The position numbers were made by a program, and so were the translations under genes. From Flavobacterium daemonense (GTDB lineage Bacteria; Bacteroidota; Bacteroidia; Flavobacteriales; Flavobacteriaceae), in NCBI RefSeq assembly GCF_007341385.1, contig NZ_VJYD01000001.1, positions 62,001-126,000 on the forward strand: a stretch of 64,000 nucleotides of DNA, given 5' to 3'. The notes under the pieces were generated by a model. It saw only the letters and a program-made list of their open reading frames with translations. It was not told where the DNA came from and did no database searches. This document shows positions 62,725-64,000 of the stretch, piece after piece (the first letter of the stretch is position 1; each line of letters starts with the position of its first letter).

Positions 62725-64000
62725 ATGACACCTTTAAAACGTTTTTACAATTTGCTCACGCTGGACAAGCGCGATGTCTATCAAATTATATTTTATGCGG
62801 CATTTGCCGGTTTAGTAAATCTTTCGCTTCCTTTAGGAATTCAAGCCATTATCAATTTTATTCAAAGCGGACAATTGAGTGTTTCTTGGATTGTATTGGT
62901 AATTCTGGTAACAATTGGAGTTGGTTTTGGTGGGGTTCTTACCATTTTGCAACTAAGAATTGTTGAGAATCTCCAACAGCGAATTTTTGTGCGTTCTTCG
63001 TTTGAATTCGCCTACAGAATGCCTTTAATCAAATTCAAAGAAATGTATTCAGAATACGCGCCCGAAAAAGCAAACCGTTTTTTCGATACGCTTATGGTTC
63101 AAAAAGGAACTGCAAAACTGCTTCTTGATTTTTGTACTGCTTTCTTGCAAGTAGGACTCGGAATCATATTATTAGTCTTGTATCATTCCTTTTTTATGGT
63201 AATTGGGCTTTTGTTCATGGTCATTTTATACATCATTTTTAAATTCTCCTATAAAGATGGTTTGGAAACGAGTCTTAACGAATCAAAATTCAAATATAAA
63301 GTAGCAGCTTGGCTTCAGGAAATAGCGCGAAATCGCGAAAGCTTTCGCAAAAAAAGCGGTTTTGAATATGCCTTGAAACGCAATGACGGCTATGTGACAA
63401 AATATGTTGATTACCGAGAAAAACACTTTCAGGTAATGAAAAAACAATACATTCAGCTTACTGTTTTTAAAGTAATTGTTACAGCTGCCTTATTGTCGAT
63501 TGGTGGTTTTCTGGTAATTCACCATCAAATGAACATTGGGCAGTTTGTGGCAGCTGAGATTGTTATCGTTTTGCTAATCAATTCGGTAGAGAAAATCATT
63601 TTCGGATTAGAATCTTTTTATGATGTTTTGACTTCTGTAGAAAAAATTGGTCAAGTTACCGATATGGAAACGTCTTGTATTCCAGAAAAGTCTGCAATAA
63701 GTGAGGCCGGAATTACTATTGAAACCGAAAGTGTTGCCTACAATTATCCGGAACACAACAAAAAATCGCTTAAAAATATTAATCTGAAAATTAATCAAGG
63801 CGAAAAAATAATATTGCGAGGAACAAACGGTGCTGGAAAAAGTACATTGCTTCGAATGCTTGCTGGATTATTAGAACCAGAAAGCGGCGAAATGTATGTA
63901 ACCGACAGTTTCATGAATCGTCTTGATGAAGACAGCTACAGAGCGCAGGCAGGAACTTATTTGCAAGGCGATACTCTTTTTGCAGGAACAATTCGAGAGA
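62725..64000 (+). CDS. ABC exporter, membrane domain fused to ATPase (C-terminus outside window)
   Basis: The frame is open from the ATG at 62725 to the right edge, 425 codons with no stop. Residues about 15-300 form an ABC type 1 membrane domain with six hydrophobic helices (IIFYAAFAGLVNLSLPLGIQ, IVLVILVTIGVGFGGVLT and others). The ATPase domain begins near residue 330. It shows Walker A GTNGAGKSTLLRML at about 370 and a Q-loop in TYLQGDTLFAGTIRE at the edge. The HlyB/PrtD-like layout points to export of a protein, peptide or lipid. A membrane fusion gene would be expected beyond the window. No N-terminal peptidase domain is present. Confidence 0.9.
   Translation, partial: MTPLKRFYNLLTLDKRDVYQIIFYAAFAGLVNLSLPLGIQAIINFIQSGQLSVSWIVLVILVTIGVGFGGVLTILQLRIVENLQQRIFVRSSFEFAYRMPLIKFKEMYSEYAPEKANRFFDTLMVQKGTAKLLLDFCTAFLQVGLGIILLVLYHSFFMVIGLLFMVILYIIFKFSYKDGLETSLNESKFKYKVAAWLQEIARNRESFRKKSGFEYALKRNDGYVTKYVDYREKHFQVMKKQYIQLTVFKVIVTAALLSIGGFLVIHHQMNIGQFVAAEIVIVLLINSVEKIIFGLESFYDVLTSVEKIGQVTDMETSCIPEKSAISEAGITIETESVAYNYPEHNKKSLKNINLKINQGEKIILRGTNGAGKSTLLRMLAGLLEPESGEMYVTDSFMNRLDEDSYRAQAGTYLQGDTLFAGTIRE

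Overview
The window looks like a chromosome segment of a Flavobacterium-type member of the Bacteroidota. Evidence for this is the AT-rich DNA, promoters of the TTG-N19/21-TAnnTTTG type, a PorP/SprF-family protein next to a giant adhesin carrying a type IX secretion (T9SS) C-terminal domain, LytTR two-component signalling, and outer-membrane proteins typical of the phylum. No rRNA, tRNA, CRISPR array or insertion sequence was found. Two genes are cut by the window: an alpha/beta hydrolase at the left edge and an ABC exporter at the right edge.

Layout. 1-1.1 kb: exported hydrolase and an OsmC-family protein. 1.25-4.3 kb: AT-rich accessory patch with a membrane-protein gene that appears frameshifted in a T8 run, and a large NERD-like nuclease/SF1 helicase. 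4.7-8.7 kb: a five-gene operon with 1-2 nt gaps encoding KaiC, two KaiB proteins, a PAS histidine kinase and a response regulator. 9-17.7 kb: small redox, hydrolase and thiol genes (SDR, cupin, epoxide-hydrolase-like protein, Ohr, DUF1223, DoxX), a LytS/LytTR-type two-component pair, an ABC-F ATPase and several palindromic dispersed repeats. 18.1-21.2 kb: a SAM-I riboswitch ahead of a TlpA-like thioredoxin and a class V aminotransferase. 22.6-30.9 kb: a run of exported proteins for amide amino acid breakdown (DcaP-like porin, aspartase with a signal peptide, asparaginase, glutaminase, amidohydrolase, second porin), then a ZIP transporter. 31-38.2 kb: an Omp85-type barrel, a TolC/EmrA/EmrB-like efflux operon, an ion channel and an AI-2E family protein. 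38.3-45.2 kb: a type VI-style effector/immunity module (unknown protein, DUF4280 PAAR-like protein, DUF2235 lipase, two DUF2931 lipoproteins, small membrane protein) bracketed by two terminators with identical stems. 45.3-61.7 kb: a secreted protein, an OmpA/PD40 protein, a PorP/SprF protein and a 4265-residue adhesin. 62.2-64 kb: a small unknown protein and the ABC exporter.

Two apparent regulons can be read from the DNA. (1) A direct repeat with 21-bp period lies exactly 45 bp upstream of the -7 element of the cupin, hydrolase and DoxX genes. The LytTR regulator encoded among them is the obvious candidate binder. (2) A palindrome GTTTCA-N10-TGAAAC lies about 44 bp upstream of candidate -7 elements of the amino acid catabolism cluster, the efflux operon and the giant adhesin. 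A degenerate copy precedes a small unknown gene.

Most function calls rest on recognised motifs. No database search was run, and domain boundaries are approximate.
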